The notes beneath the pieces were generated by a model. That model worked only from the letters and a program-made list of their open reading frames with translations, searched no databases and had not been told where the DNA came from. The translations under genes and the position numbers were made by a program. Of a stretch of DNA of 30,273 nucleotides, positions 22,411 through 30,098 are shown piece by piece. Origin of the DNA: Bog-950 sp964493695 (GTDB lineage Bacteria > Bacteroidota > Bacteroidia > Chitinophagales > LD1); contig CAZBPG010000041.1 of the NCBI GenBank assembly GCA_964493695.1, positions 1-30,273 on the forward strand, written 5' to 3'. Numbering within the stretch: the first letter of the stretch is position 1; every line of letters starts with the position of its first letter.

Positions 22411-24468
22411 TTATACCGGAGTATTCTCAACAGGCGAATTTTGAGCGTCTGTGTTTTTAGACACGGCTGCAGTAGGATCGGTTTTAATACCGGTTTCAAA
22501 AACTTCCGGTGTCTCGTAAGGACGCTTACCTATAAGTCTCTCCAAATCGTCTTTGAAAAGCACTTCCTTTTCCAATAAAAGTTTTGCAAGTGCATCTAAT
22601 TCGTTTCTCTTTTCACGAAGCAGATTTTGCGCACGTATATACTGGTCTTCGATTATTTTGCGCGACTCTACATCAATCATCTTAGCCGTTTCTTCGCTGA
22701 ACGGTTTGCTGAACGAATTTTGGTTCTGCATATCGTAAAACGAAACGTTACCCACTTTTTCATTCATACCAAAAATAGAGACCATTGCATAAGCTACTTT
22801 TGTTACATGGTCAAGGTCGTTCTGTGCACCGGTTGAAATTTCGTCAAACACAATTCGTTCTGCGGCACGGCCACCCAGGGTCATACACATGCGGTCCAGC
22901 ATTTCGTTCTCGCGCTCGATGTATTTTTCTTTTGGCAGGTATTGTGCATAGCCGAGTGCTGCTACACCGCGCGGAATAATTGACACCTTCAACAACGGAT
23001 GGGCGTACTCCAGAAACCATCCGCAAATAGCATGACCGGCTTCGTGGTAAGCAATTATCTTTTTCTCTTCCGGTGAAATGAGTTTGTTCTTTTTTTCCAA
23101 ACCACCGATGGCACGGTCAACGGCATCGTTGAAATCCTGCATATCAATTTCGGTTTTGTCGTTACGTGCAGCAATGAGTGCGGCTTCATTACAAATGTTT
23201 GCAATGTCGGCACCAACAAAACCCGGAGTGAGTGCTGCAAGTTTGTGAACGTCAACAGCCGGACTTAACTTGATGGTTTTAAGATGCACCTTAAAAATCT
23301 GCTCACGGCCTTTTAAATCCGGTTTATCAATAGAAATCTGACGATCAAATCTTCCGGGACGCAGGAGTGCGCTGTCTAATACATCCGGCCGGTTAGTAGC
23401 CGCTACCATTATTACACCTTTCTCTGAACTGAAGCCGTCCATCTCAACCAATAACTGGTTCAGCGTGTTTTCGCGCTCATCATTTCCCTGCACTAAATTT
23501 TTTCCTCGCGCACGCCCAATAGCATCAATCTCATCAATGAAAATAATACAAGGTGCTTTTTCTCTTGCCTGACGGAACAAGTCGCGCACCCGCGAAGCAC
23601 CAACACCCACAAACATTTCTACGAAATCGGAACCTGAGATACTAAAAAACGGAACCTGAGCTTCACCGGCCATTGCTTTTGCAATCAAGGTCTTACCGGT
23701 ACCCGGAGGACCAATCAGTAAAGCGCCCTTCGGAATTTTTCCTCCGAGTGCCGTATACTTCTTCGGATTCTTTAAAAAATTTACAATCTCGTGAACTTCA
23801 ACTTTTGCCTCATCCAGTCCTGCCACATCATCAAATGTGATATTGATTTTTTCATCGCGGTCAAACAGAATGGCTTTTGATTTTCCGATATTGAAGATAT
23901 TGCCACCTGGCCCTCCGATTCCGCCACCGGCTTTGCGCAGCATGAAAATCCACAGACCAGCAATGATGATTAATGGCAATAGCCAGGGAACAATATCTCT
24001 CCACCAGTCCTGACGCAACTCGTATTCAACATTTACCTGCGCCAACTCCGGCTTCTCTTTATAGAATTCGGTAATAAATTTATCAAACGCATCGTTCGAT
24101 GGAACGGTCAGGTTGTAGTGTGGCCCTTTATTGGCCGAACCGAATCTGGTTCGCGCTATCTTTTTGTATTTTTCTTTGGTAATGGAAGAGTCCTTTATAT
24201 AAACCTCTGCCAACTTTTCATTTACCACAACCACCTTCTCTACATCCTTCTCGGTGAGCATTGTCCGCAGATCGTTCATGTTGCTTTTCTGCACGTTCTC
24301 GGCAAAAAACGACATGTTGAAGGATATCACTATAAATACGAAAATGATAGCATACACCCAGAAGTAGTTAAACTTCGGTCCGTCATCTAAAATATTTTTA
24401 CCCGAACGCTTTTGATCCTTTTGTCCATCAGTGTTCTTCTGATTCTTATTCTCGTTTTCCGTTTCCAT
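22411..24468 (-). CDS. ftsH: ATP-dependent zinc metalloprotease FtsH
   Basis: Membrane-anchored AAA+ protease degrading damaged or regulatory membrane and cytosolic proteins. Of 685 residues, two transmembrane segments (about 37-54 and 160-177) flank a periplasmic domain. The AAA domain has Walker A GPPGTGKT at 253-260, Walker B IIFIDE at 308-313 and the second region of homology NRPDVLDSALLRPGR from 359. The M41 zinc site is HEAGH at 475-479. The C-terminal 30 residues are low in hydrophobics. It follows rsfS by 69 bases on the same strand, the usual Bacteroidota order, and precedes the LUD-domain gene. Lengths and motifs are all standard. Confidence 0.97.
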   Translation of the reverse strand: METENENKNQKNTDGQKDQKRSGKNILDDGPKFNYFWVYAIIFVFIVISFNMSFFAENVQKSNMNDLRTMLTEKDVEKVVVVNEKLAEVYIKDSSITKEKYKKIARTRFGSANKGPHYNLTVPSNDAFDKFITEFYKEKPELAQVNVEYELRQDWWRDIVPWLLPLIIIAGLWIFMLRKAGGGIGGPGGNIFNIGKSKAILFDRDEKINITFDDVAGLDEAKVEVHEIVNFLKNPKKYTALGGKIPKGALLIGPPGTGKTLIAKAMAGEAQVPFFSISGSDFVEMFVGVGASRVRDLFRQAREKAPCIIFIDEIDAIGRARGKNLVQGNDERENTLNQLLVEMDGFSSEKGVIMVAATNRPDVLDSALLRPGRFDRQISIDKPDLKGREQIFKVHLKTIKLSPAVDVHKLAALTPGFVGADIANICNEAALIAARNDKTEIDMQDFNDAVDRAIGGLEKKNKLISPEEKKIIAYHEAGHAICGWFLEYAHPLLKVSIIPRGVAALGYAQYLPKEKYIERENEMLDRMCMTLGGRAAERIVFDEISTGAQNDLDHVTKVAYAMVSIFGMNEKVGNVSFYDMQNQNSFSKPFSEETAKMIDVESRKIIEDQYIRAQNLLREKRNELDALAKLLLEKEVLFKDDLERLIGKRPYETPEVFETGIKTDPTAAVSKNTDAQNSPVENTPV

Positions 24469-24537
24469 TTTTACTCTTTTGTCAATTATCCCCTTTCAGA
24501 CGATTCTGCTTTTTGTTTATTGTAAGTTAAATTTTGT

Positions 24538-24903
24538 TCAAACATCTACATACTTCGTAAGTTTTGCATCGTTCCACAACTCTTCCAAAGCATAAAACTC
24601 TCTTTTATCGCGGTGAAAAATATGGACAACCACATCCACAAAATCCACAATAATCCATTCTGAATTTTTGCCGCCTTCGCTGTGATATGGCAACATTCCC
24701 TTTTTGCCTGCTTCCTCCACCACACTGTCAAAAATTGCTTTTACCTGTGTGCTTGAATCGCCATGGGTAATGATGAAATAATCAGAGGCAGCATCGTTTA
24801 TTTTTCGAAGGTCAAGAGCTACTACTTCCCGCCCTTTCTTATTTAAAATTGCATCCACCACCAGCTTCTTCAAACTTTCAGTTCCCGTTTTCCTTTTCGC
24901 CAA
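24538..24903 (-). CDS. rsfS: Ribosomal silencing factor RsfS
   Basis: DUF143/Iojap-type protein of 121 residues that binds ribosomal protein L14 and blocks subunit joining in starvation. The core contains SDYFIITHGDSSTQVKAIFD around residues 41-60, followed by GGKNSEWIIVDFVDVVVHIF and REFYALEELW, all characteristic. It must start at the TTG at 24903: an in-frame TGA lies two codons upstream and the next methionine is far inside the conserved core. Start codon TTG may limit its expression. It is divergent from birA, and its promoter is probably the TACTTTTG box at 24951-24944. Gene order rsfS-ftsH is conserved in the phylum. Confidence 0.95.
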   Translation of the reverse strand: MAKRKTGTESLKKLVVDAILNKKGREVVALDLRKINDAASDYFIITHGDSSTQVKAIFDSVVEEAGKKGMLPYHSEGGKNSEWIIVDFVDVVVHIFHRDKREFYALEELWNDAKLTKYVDV

Positions 24904-24943
24904 TCGTCAAAATTTGTTGATAAAATACATACTGATTACTTCT

Positions 24944-24951
24944 CAAAAGTA
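24944..24951 (-). promoter_or_regulatory. -7 box of the rsfS-ftsH transcript
   Basis: Minus-strand TACTTTTG matches TAnnTTTG exactly, 40 bases before the TTG start of rsfS. It sits in a small inverted repeat (attactt 24936-24942 and aagtaat 24947-24953) between the divergent genes rsfS and birA. The -33 element is weak. Confidence 0.45.
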
Positions 24952-24971
24952 ATTAGTTTTCGCAAACAGGA

Positions 24972-25721
24972 ATGGATACACTCTTCATAGGCAAAAACAT
25001 CATCGAACTCGAATCGGTAGATTCGACAAATAACTTTGCAAAAGAATTACTGACGAAAGAAAAACCCGCAGAAGGAACCATTGTTTTTGCCCGCGAACAA
25101 CATGCCGGCCGCGGGCAAATGGGTAATACCTGGAAAGCGGAAGCCGGAAAGAACCTCACTGTAAGCTTCATTCTTTATCCCGATTTTTTAGATGCCGACA
25201 AACAATTTTACCTGAACATGGCCATCAGTTTAGCGGTGAAAGATTTTTGTGAGAGTGTGTTGCCCGATGAAATAAAAATTAAGTGGCCCAATGATATCTA
25301 CTGGCACGATAAAAAGCTGGGAGGGATTTTGATAGAGAATACTATTACCGGCAGCCGTATTTCATCTTCTGTAGTTGGCATTGGCATTAACGTAAACCAG
25401 GAAGACTTTGACGAGTCGCTTCTCAATCCGGTTTCGCTTTTTCAGATTTCAAATTTTCACTTTAAGCTTTCGAACCTGATTGAAGGGTTGAGTGTGTTTA
25501 TTGAAAAGTATTACCTGCAGTTGCGACAATTGCATTTTAATTTTTTAGATAAAGGGTACACCGTTGCGCTTTATCGCTATCAGCAAACGCACGAGTTTAA
25601 AAAAGGCGAACAGGTTTTGCGGGGCGAGATAAACGGTGTGGCAAAAGACGGCAAACTGATTTTCCATTGCAACGGGAAAGAATCGCGGTTTGCTTTCAAA
25701 GAAATAGAATACATCCTCTGA
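24972..25721 (+). CDS. birA: Biotin-[acetyl-CoA carboxylase] ligase, class I
   Basis: Activates biotin with ATP to biotinyl-AMP and attaches it to the lysine of biotin carboxyl carrier proteins. The 249-residue enzyme has ESVDSTNNFAKELL (14-27), the adenylate loop GRGQMGNTW (46-54) and IKWPNDIYWHDKKLGGILIE around 104-123 with the catalytic lysine. A C-terminal SH3-like part follows (GEINGVAKDGKLIF). The N-terminal DNA-binding domain of E. coli BirA is missing, so it does not act as a repressor in that way. It is transcribed away from rsfS; its stop codon directly abuts the stop of the converging EEP gene. The start ATG at 24972 is preceded by TAGTTTTC (24954-24961), a near match to the -7 box. 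Confidence 0.94.
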   Translation: MDTLFIGKNIIELESVDSTNNFAKELLTKEKPAEGTIVFAREQHAGRGQMGNTWKAEAGKNLTVSFILYPDFLDADKQFYLNMAISLAVKDFCESVLPDEIKIKWPNDIYWHDKKLGGILIENTITGSRISSSVVGIGINVNQEDFDESLLNPVSLFQISNFHFKLSNLIEGLSVFIEKYYLQLRQLHFNFLDKGYTVALYRYQQTHEFKKGEQVLRGEINGVAKDGKLIFHCNGKESRFAFKEIEYIL

Positions 25722-26789
25722 TTACTTCAGCCTTACTTTCAGATTCACCGGTTGGTGGTCGCTGAATTCGAATCCCATATCCACCCCCTTTACTTCTTCT
25801 ATTTCAATGTTGGGTGAAGTAAAGTAGTAGTCAATTACGGTCGTGAATGTTGTTTTAGGGTCGAAGGCAAATTTGTTTTTACGGTTAGTGGCGGTGGTTG
25901 AATCGTATACATAGTTCCAACCCGGAACATAGTTCGGGTCATTGTTCTTTAAATATAGTTGGTCGTCTTCCGGTTCTTTCTCCCAGGTATGAACATTGAA
26001 CGATGGCGGAGCAATGTTCCAATCGCCACCGGTTACCACATAATTTCCTTTAGCGTATTCCTCTTCCAGAATCTTTTTCGTCAATGCCATTTGCTCTTTC
26101 TTTACACTGCCGTCATCATAAGCTTCGAAGTGCGTATTGATGACCACCAAGTCTTTTCCGTTGGCTAATGTGTAACGCTGCAACAGTAAGCAACGTTCAA
26201 GGTAAAACAACTTGCGGGGAAAGTCAGAGATGCCCGGGAGCGCAATGCGCTTTGATTCGGCTGGCGTAAACCTTGAAAATGTTTGCAGGCCTCCGTAAAC
26301 TTTACCAATAGGATTAGTAAACGGAAACGGCAGATATTCTACTTTGTAGTTGGGCGTAAAAGCATAATTGTGTTCAGACAATACTTTCGCAAACTCTTCG
26401 GCCTGGTCAATTCTCCAGCTGCGTTTACTGTTGCGGTCAACTTCCTGTAAAAGGACAAAATCAACATCCCTGTTTTCTGCAAAAAACTTTTTCAGGCCTT
26501 CGTTGTTCTTCAGCACATGTTCTTTAGGTGAGGTCACCATCTTTCCCCCGTCATAAAAGAAATCAACTTCTTTGCCCAGACCACCGTACCCTACATTCCA
26601 AATCATAAATGAAAAAGCAGAATCAGCGAGAACGCTTTCGCTTTTAGCGTTTGACTTTGAGCTTTGAATTTCGATTGCTTCCACCGGTGCCGGTTTGAAC
26701 TTAGTAGCAATACCAAACAGAATCATGCCGCCTACATAGAGAACCGCACTGATTATAAGAATGCCAACGAATAACAACACCTGCTTCAT
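25722..26789 (-). CDS. EEP-family phosphohydrolase, membrane-anchored
   Basis: Endonuclease/exonuclease/phosphatase superfamily protein of 355 residues. An N-terminal hydrophobic segment (about 4-28, LLFVGILIISAVLYVGGMIL) looks like a signal anchor, so the enzyme likely faces the periplasm. Motifs typical of the fold are N65 (IWNVGYGG), E116 (VLLQEVDRNSKRS), INTHFEAYDDGS, GGDWNIAPP and the terminal FSDHQPV with the catalytic D-H pair. This variant occurs widely in Bacteroidota with no experimentally proven substrate; phosphodiester, phospholipid or nucleic acid are all possible. Its stop abuts that of birA with no gap. It is divergent from the alpha/beta hydrolase gene. Confidence 0.86.
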   Translation of the reverse strand: MKQVLLFVGILIISAVLYVGGMILFGIATKFKPAPVEAIEIQSSKSNAKSESVLADSAFSFMIWNVGYGGLGKEVDFFYDGGKMVTSPKEHVLKNNEGLKKFFAENRDVDFVLLQEVDRNSKRSWRIDQAEEFAKVLSEHNYAFTPNYKVEYLPFPFTNPIGKVYGGLQTFSRFTPAESKRIALPGISDFPRKLFYLERCLLLQRYTLANGKDLVVINTHFEAYDDGSVKKEQMALTKKILEEEYAKGNYVVTGGDWNIAPPSFNVHTWEKEPEDDQLYLKNNDPNYVPGWNYVYDSTTATNRKNKFAFDPKTTFTTVIDYYFTSPNIEIEEVKGVDMGFEFSDHQPVNLKVRLK

Positions 26790-26818
26790 CTTTTTAAATT
26801 TCAGCGCAAGATAATTTC

Positions 26819-26826
26819 TACATTTG
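26819..26826 (+). promoter_or_regulatory. -7 box upstream of the alpha/beta hydrolase
   Basis: TACATTTG is an exact TAnnTTTG match 51 bases before the ATG at 26878, in the divergent gap with the EEP gene. The -33 region is only T-rich. Confidence 0.45.
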
Positions 26827-26877
26827 AATTGACGACAACAAAATCATAGTTTTCATTTCATCACAAAAATCATAGTA

Positions 26878-27708
26878 ATGAATCATTTTGAATGGACCTG
26901 GCAACAGGAAGGAGAAACAATCAGTGCACAAGGATGGAACCCGCCACAAACCAAAGGAGTGGTTTGTATTGTGCATGGCTTTAACGAGCACAGCACGCGC
27001 TATGCCGATGCAGCGGGGCGCTTATGCGCTATGGGTTACGCGGTATTGACGTATGATGAATTCGGACACGGAAAGACCACCGGTAAGCGCGGACATGCGC
27101 CCACGTATGAATCATTTCTCGATTCGGTGAAGATAATTTTAGATGAAGCAGAGACCCGCTTTCCGGGGGTGAAGAAATTTTTGTGGGGACACAGCATGGG
27201 TGGAGGCATTGTGTTGAATTATTTGCTGAAGCGCCAGTCGAACCTTGCCGGTGCTATTGCCACCGGTCCGCTTTTGAAGTTGGGATTTGAACCCCCTGCG
27301 TTTAAGGTTCTTCTGGCCAAGATGATGGTGAACATTTACCCCGCTTTTACCGAGAAGGCAGCATTGGACTCTTCGGCCATTTCGCGCGATAAAGAGGAAG
27401 TGCGCAAGTACGATGCCGACCCGCACAACCACGGCAAAATTACTGCCGGCACTTTCCTCGGTATGTTTACGGCCGGTAAATGGAATATTGAACATGCCAG
27501 CGAATTGAAAGTTCCCTTGCTCCTGATGCACGGCTTGGCCGACAAACTTACCTCACCGGAGGGCACCAAAGAGTTTGCTGCCAATGCTCCGAAAAATTTG
27601 GTGACACTTAAACTTTGGGAAGGGTTCTACCACGAACTGCACAACGAACCGGAACCGGACAGAAGCGAGGTGTTTGCCTACATCACCAACTGGTTAAACA
27701 GCAAATAA
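26878..27708 (+). CDS. Alpha/beta hydrolase, monoacylglycerol lipase/lysophospholipase-like
   Basis: Serine hydrolase of 276 residues in the Hydrolase_4 family, which includes monoacylglycerol lipases. The oxyanion HGFNEHSTRY starts at 33, the nucleophile is S106 in GHSMGG, and the acid and histidine are in HGLADKL and FYHELHNEP near the C-terminus. DEFGHGKTTGKRGHAPTYES is the lid-like strip typical of monoacylglycerol lipases. No signal peptide is present, so it probably acts in the cytoplasm on monoglycerides or lysophospholipids. The toxin-antitoxin genes begin 20 bases downstream and the whole plus-strand run may be read from the same promoter. Substrate is inferred from family only. Confidence 0.9.
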   Translation: MNHFEWTWQQEGETISAQGWNPPQTKGVVCIVHGFNEHSTRYADAAGRLCAMGYAVLTYDEFGHGKTTGKRGHAPTYESFLDSVKIILDEAETRFPGVKKFLWGHSMGGGIVLNYLLKRQSNLAGAIATGPLLKLGFEPPAFKVLLAKMMVNIYPAFTEKAALDSSAISRDKEEVRKYDADPHNHGKITAGTFLGMFTAGKWNIEHASELKVPLLLMHGLADKLTSPEGTKEFAANAPKNLVTLKLWEGFYHELHNEPEPDRSEVFAYITNWLNSK

Positions 27709-27728
27709 ATTTCCTTTATTTTTATGCT

Positions 27729-27992
27729 ATGAAATACACCGTTGAAATTGATTCTTCTTCTAAGGAAGGAAATGATGCTTTAAAGTATTTACGCAAACTC
27801 GAAAACGGAAAGACGTTAGCCATACACAAATGGAAGAAACTGACTCCAAAGGATGTGGCTTTGCCCGGAGGGCTTAAACCAACCGAATGGCAATGGGAAG
27901 AATATTTTAACCGTAAACAAGGGAAAGGAAAACCGGCAGAAAAGGTGTTTGCCGATTTAAAAAAGCGATTGAACGATAAGTTCAGTAAATGA
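27729..27992 (+). CDS. Putative antitoxin of a RelE/ParE-type pair
   Basis: Protein of 87 residues starting at ATG 27729. Its N-terminal segment MKYTVEID is a beta strand, followed by a helix (SSKEGNDALKYLRKL), and the C-terminal half is lysine-rich and looks disordered (FNRKQGKGKPAEKVFADLKK), as in antitoxins that wrap the toxin. The stop overlaps the toxin start by ATGA, which supports coupled expression. Family is not named with certainty; function is inferred from the arrangement. A longer reading from 27615 in the same frame only extends into the hydrolase gene and is a shadow. Confidence 0.7.
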   Translation: MKYTVEIDSSSKEGNDALKYLRKLENGKTLAIHKWKKLTPKDVALPGGLKPTEWQWEEYFNRKQGKGKPAEKVFADLKKRLNDKFSK

Positions 27993-28282
27993 GAAAGCTG
28001 ATTGTAAAGCCTAACGCGGAACAGGCAATTTATGATGTGGCTGAATGGATTGCCGAAAAGAATTTCCCTGCAACCGGTTTAAAATTTATTGAAAAGATAG
28101 AGGCCTTCCTTTACGAGTATTGCAAACTCACAAATCTGGAATTTCCTCTTTGCAAGAGCAAAAGATTAGCAGGACAAAAACTTAGTTGCATAGTGTTTAA
28201 CGGCAAATGGGTAATTGCCTTTAAATATACCAGGACTACTATTACCGTTTACGAATTTATCTGGGGGGCAAAACTTCATTAA
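27989..28282 (+). CDS. RelE/ParE-superfamily toxin
   Basis: 97-residue protein with the RelE/ParE layout: an N-terminal KLIVKPNAEQAIYDVAEWI helix, a middle helical pair, then beta strands LSCIVFNGKWVIAFKYTRT and TITVYEFIWGAKLH at the end. RelE toxins cleave mRNA on the ribosome and ParE toxins act on gyrase; the residues here do not decide which. The gene overlaps the upstream antitoxin candidate by four bases (ATGA). It ends two bases before the GTG of the YdcF-like gene. Toxin assignment is from fold-like pattern and genetic context. Confidence 0.78.
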   Translation: MRKLIVKPNAEQAIYDVAEWIAEKNFPATGLKFIEKIEAFLYEYCKLTNLEFPLCKSKRLAGQKLSCIVFNGKWVIAFKYTRTTITVYEFIWGAKLH

Positions 28283-28284
28283 CC

Positions 28285-28899
28285 GTGCTCAAAAAACTTT
28301 TCCTTCTTTTTTTATTTCTGCTTTTAACCGGTGTGGTGCTTTATCTTTTCCGCACCCCTATACTTCGTTCGTTTGCAACATTTCTGATAAGAGAAGATTC
28401 GCTGCAAAAGGCAGATGCCATTTTTATTCTCTCGGGTGGGGGTTACGACCGGGGTAATGAAGCCGCCAAACTTTTTGATGCCGGCTGGGCTCCGGTAATT
28501 GTTTGCACCGGTGGCAACGAAATGCCTATGTTATGTGTGTTTGATATCGACACGCTGGAAAGCGATATGGCACGCTGCAACCTTTTACAGTTGGGCATAC
28601 CCGATTCGGTTATTGTGATGATACGCCAGGGAACGAGCACTAAAGAGGAGTTTAAAATTATTACCCGGTACTGCGCGCAGCACAATCTTAAGCGCATTAT
28701 TGTTGTTACTTCTAAACTGCATACCTACCGGGTGAATGATGTTTTTAAACAGCAAATGAAAGGTGCCGGTGTTGATTTGATTATTCATGCTGCTAAGAAC
28801 TCGCGCTTTAATGAGCTGGAGTGGTGGAAAACCGAAGAGGGCCTGATTGCCGTTAACAATGAATGGCTGAAGACTTTTTATTACTGGTGGAAATACTAA
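28285..28899 (+). CDS. YdcF family membrane protein (DUF218)
   Basis: 204-residue protein starting with GTG at 28285. An N-terminal transmembrane segment (LFLLFLFLLLTGVVLYLF, about 4-21) is followed by the YdcF domain with ADAIFILSGGGYDRGNEAAK, then VIVCTGGNE and TSTKEEFKI, and RIIVVTSKLHTYRVNDVF. In E. coli the family includes SanA and ElyC, linked to envelope barrier integrity and peptidoglycan or enterobacterial common antigen synthesis; the molecular activity is not settled. The protein is likely periplasmic-facing and anchored at the inner membrane. It follows the toxin gene by two bases, probably cotranscribed. A convergent palindrome (28908-28974) follows the stop. Confidence 0.85.
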   Translation: MLKKLFLLFLFLLLTGVVLYLFRTPILRSFATFLIREDSLQKADAIFILSGGGYDRGNEAAKLFDAGWAPVIVCTGGNEMPMLCVFDIDTLESDMARCNLLQLGIPDSVIVMIRQGTSTKEEFKIITRYCAQHNLKRIIVVTSKLHTYRVNDVFKQQMKGAGVDLIIHAAKNSRFNELEWWKTEEGLIAVNNEWLKTFYYWWKY

Positions 28900-28907
28900 A
28901 TACAGTT

Positions 28908-28974
28908 GCCACTAATTACACTAATTACACTAATCGGTTCGGCTGTTATTCGTGCCATTCGTGTAATTAGTGGC
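28908..28974. terminator. Palindrome between convergent genes, likely bidirectional terminator or repeat
   Basis: Perfect 14-base arms gccactaattacac (28908-28921) and gtgtaattagtggc (28961-28974), with inner tandem copies of actaattac in the left arm. It occupies the gap between the YdcF-like gene and the last minus-strand gene. It resembles a Bacteroidota palindromic family built on cactaattacac. Confidence 0.65.
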
Positions 28975-29016
28975 TATAATTTCTGCTTTATCTCCACCTA
29001 ATTTCCTCAACCGCTT

Positions 29017-29682
29017 CTACTTCAAATTGAACAGCGCTCTTTTCTCTTCCTCGTTCCGGTAAATTACGTGTGCAGCCCGGTTAACGCGCACATCCATAGC
29101 ATAGAGCTTGTTGTGTTGTTCCACACGCTGGCCTTGTAACCGTATAATCACGCGCTTGTAAATTTCCTGTGCTTTTTCTTTGTTGGCAAGGTCGGCAATG
29201 GCGTTGTTCAAATCAGTAATGATAGAAGCGGGCATACTTACGGCAGTCAGCTCGGCCATGTAGTAATCGGCTATTTCGGGCATCACGGCAAACCACATAA
29301 GCGTATTAAACGTTTTGGAGCGCACTTTGGTGCGCTCGGTAAAACCAAACTCCCTGGCAATGTACAAGTTGCCCGGAAAAGCCTTTTCTACATAATACTT
29401 TAGACCATTAGCGGCATCAAAACAGGTTTTGCGGGCCTCAACGGCATCCTGGGTGTATTGTTGCAACCCGTCATTGGCGGTTTCATCGGTTTCAATGTCT
29501 TCGCAAAGGTTTGCCTGCGCCACCCAGTTGCTGTGAAAAGTATTATCGAGGGTAAAATCGAAGGCGGTAAAGTCTGCCATGTTTTGTCGGAAGAGTTCAG
29601 CTAAAGTTCGGCTGTGTTCAATGAGGATTACGTCCTCCATACCATAATCTCTTTCGCGTATTCTGTTGCGTTTGGTAGCCAT
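29017..29682 (-). CDS. Uncharacterised Bacteroidota protein downstream of a phased repeat array
   Basis: 221 residues from the ATG at 29682; an upstream TTG at 29700 would overlap the promoter -7 box and is rejected. The protein is soluble and mostly helical by composition. Its start MATKRNRIRERDYGMEDVIL is characteristic: I recall a family with a similar N-terminus in Bacteroidota, with no named domain. Other notable stretches are LDNTFHSNWVAQA, an acidic segment EDIETDETAND, NGLKYYVEKAFPGNLYIAREF near the middle and the terminal NRAAHVIYRNEEEKRALFN. No catalytic motif is seen. Its promoter lies 16 bases upstream and a 21-bp phased array fills the region behind, an unusual setting for an otherwise plain gene. 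Confidence 0.65.
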   Translation of the reverse strand: MATKRNRIRERDYGMEDVILIEHSRTLAELFRQNMADFTAFDFTLDNTFHSNWVAQANLCEDIETDETANDGLQQYTQDAVEARKTCFDAANGLKYYVEKAFPGNLYIAREFGFTERTKVRSKTFNTLMWFAVMPEIADYYMAELTAVSMPASIITDLNNAIADLANKEKAQEIYKRVIIRLQGQRVEQHNKLYAMDVRVNRAAHVIYRNEEEKRALFNLK

Positions 29683-29697
29683 ATAAAGGTGTTTTTG

Positions 29698-29729
29698 CAA
29701 AAGTATAATCTGTTTTTAAAACAAACAAA
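29698..29729 (-). promoter_or_regulatory. Bacteroidota promoter of the last minus-strand gene
   Basis: Minus-strand TACTTTTG (29705-29698) matches the -7 box and TTTG at 29729-29726 is a -33 element exactly 20 bases upstream, the best promoter in the window. It begins within the first units of the 21-bp array, whose next core is at 29732. The predicted start site is about 29690, giving a leader of about ten bases to ATG 29682. Confidence 0.65.
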
Positions 29730-30019
29730 TCTGTTCCCAAAAAAATTTTGATTGTTCCTTTTATATTCTATTCTGTTCCATCAGTATTTTACATTGTTCC
29801 ATCTAAAAATATATAAATGAAATAGGAACAAATATGTTTTGATATAGAACAAAGAAGAATGGAGTAGGAACAAAGCTATTTGTAGGTGGAACAAATCAGA
29901 ACACTGATGGAACAGATATATTTTTTAATGGAACAGACACCGAAACAGTAAAAACAATAGGGAATTCTGTTTCTACAAGCCGATAAAAAAGCAAAACAGG
30001 CTTCTTCTTAGCAAAAACA
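29709..30019. repeat. Mirror-symmetric 21-bp phased array of TGTTCC/GGAACA cores
   Basis: TGTTCC occurs at 29732, 29753, 29774 and 29795 (and TGTTTT at 29711), each 21 bases apart. After a gap the complement GGAACA occurs at 29825, 29867, 29888, 29909 and 29930 with AGAACA at 29846, again 21 bases apart. Degenerate AAAACA follows at 29951, 29993 and 30014 in the same register. The left and right halves mirror each other about 29812/29813. Flanks between cores are AT-rich and not conserved. No long ORF runs through it. Confidence 0.88.
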
Positions 30020-30098
30020 GAACAAAATGGAGGTTAAATGAGATGATTTGGAGTAAAAACGGGGCGTTTGGGAGAATAGATTATTCTAAAACGGGCTT

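Noticed and set aside
24904..24971. Riboswitch or attenuator in the rsfS/birA divergent gap.
   Set aside because: Only 68 bp long with a 7-bp stem, enough for promoters but not for a known riboswitch.
27615..27728. Upstream extension of the antitoxin ORF.
   Set aside because: It overlaps the end of the alpha/beta hydrolase in a different frame; ATG 27729 gives a normal compact protein.
29821..29951. Possible peptide gene with EQ-heptads in the second array (plus frame GAA-CAA).
   Set aside because: Interrupted by TAG codons at about every second or third unit, so it is not a reading frame under selection.
29709..30019. CRISPR array interpretation of the 21-bp repeats.
   Set aside because: Unit length is only 21 bp including spacer, cores are 6-8 bp, orientation flips midway, and there are no cas genes.
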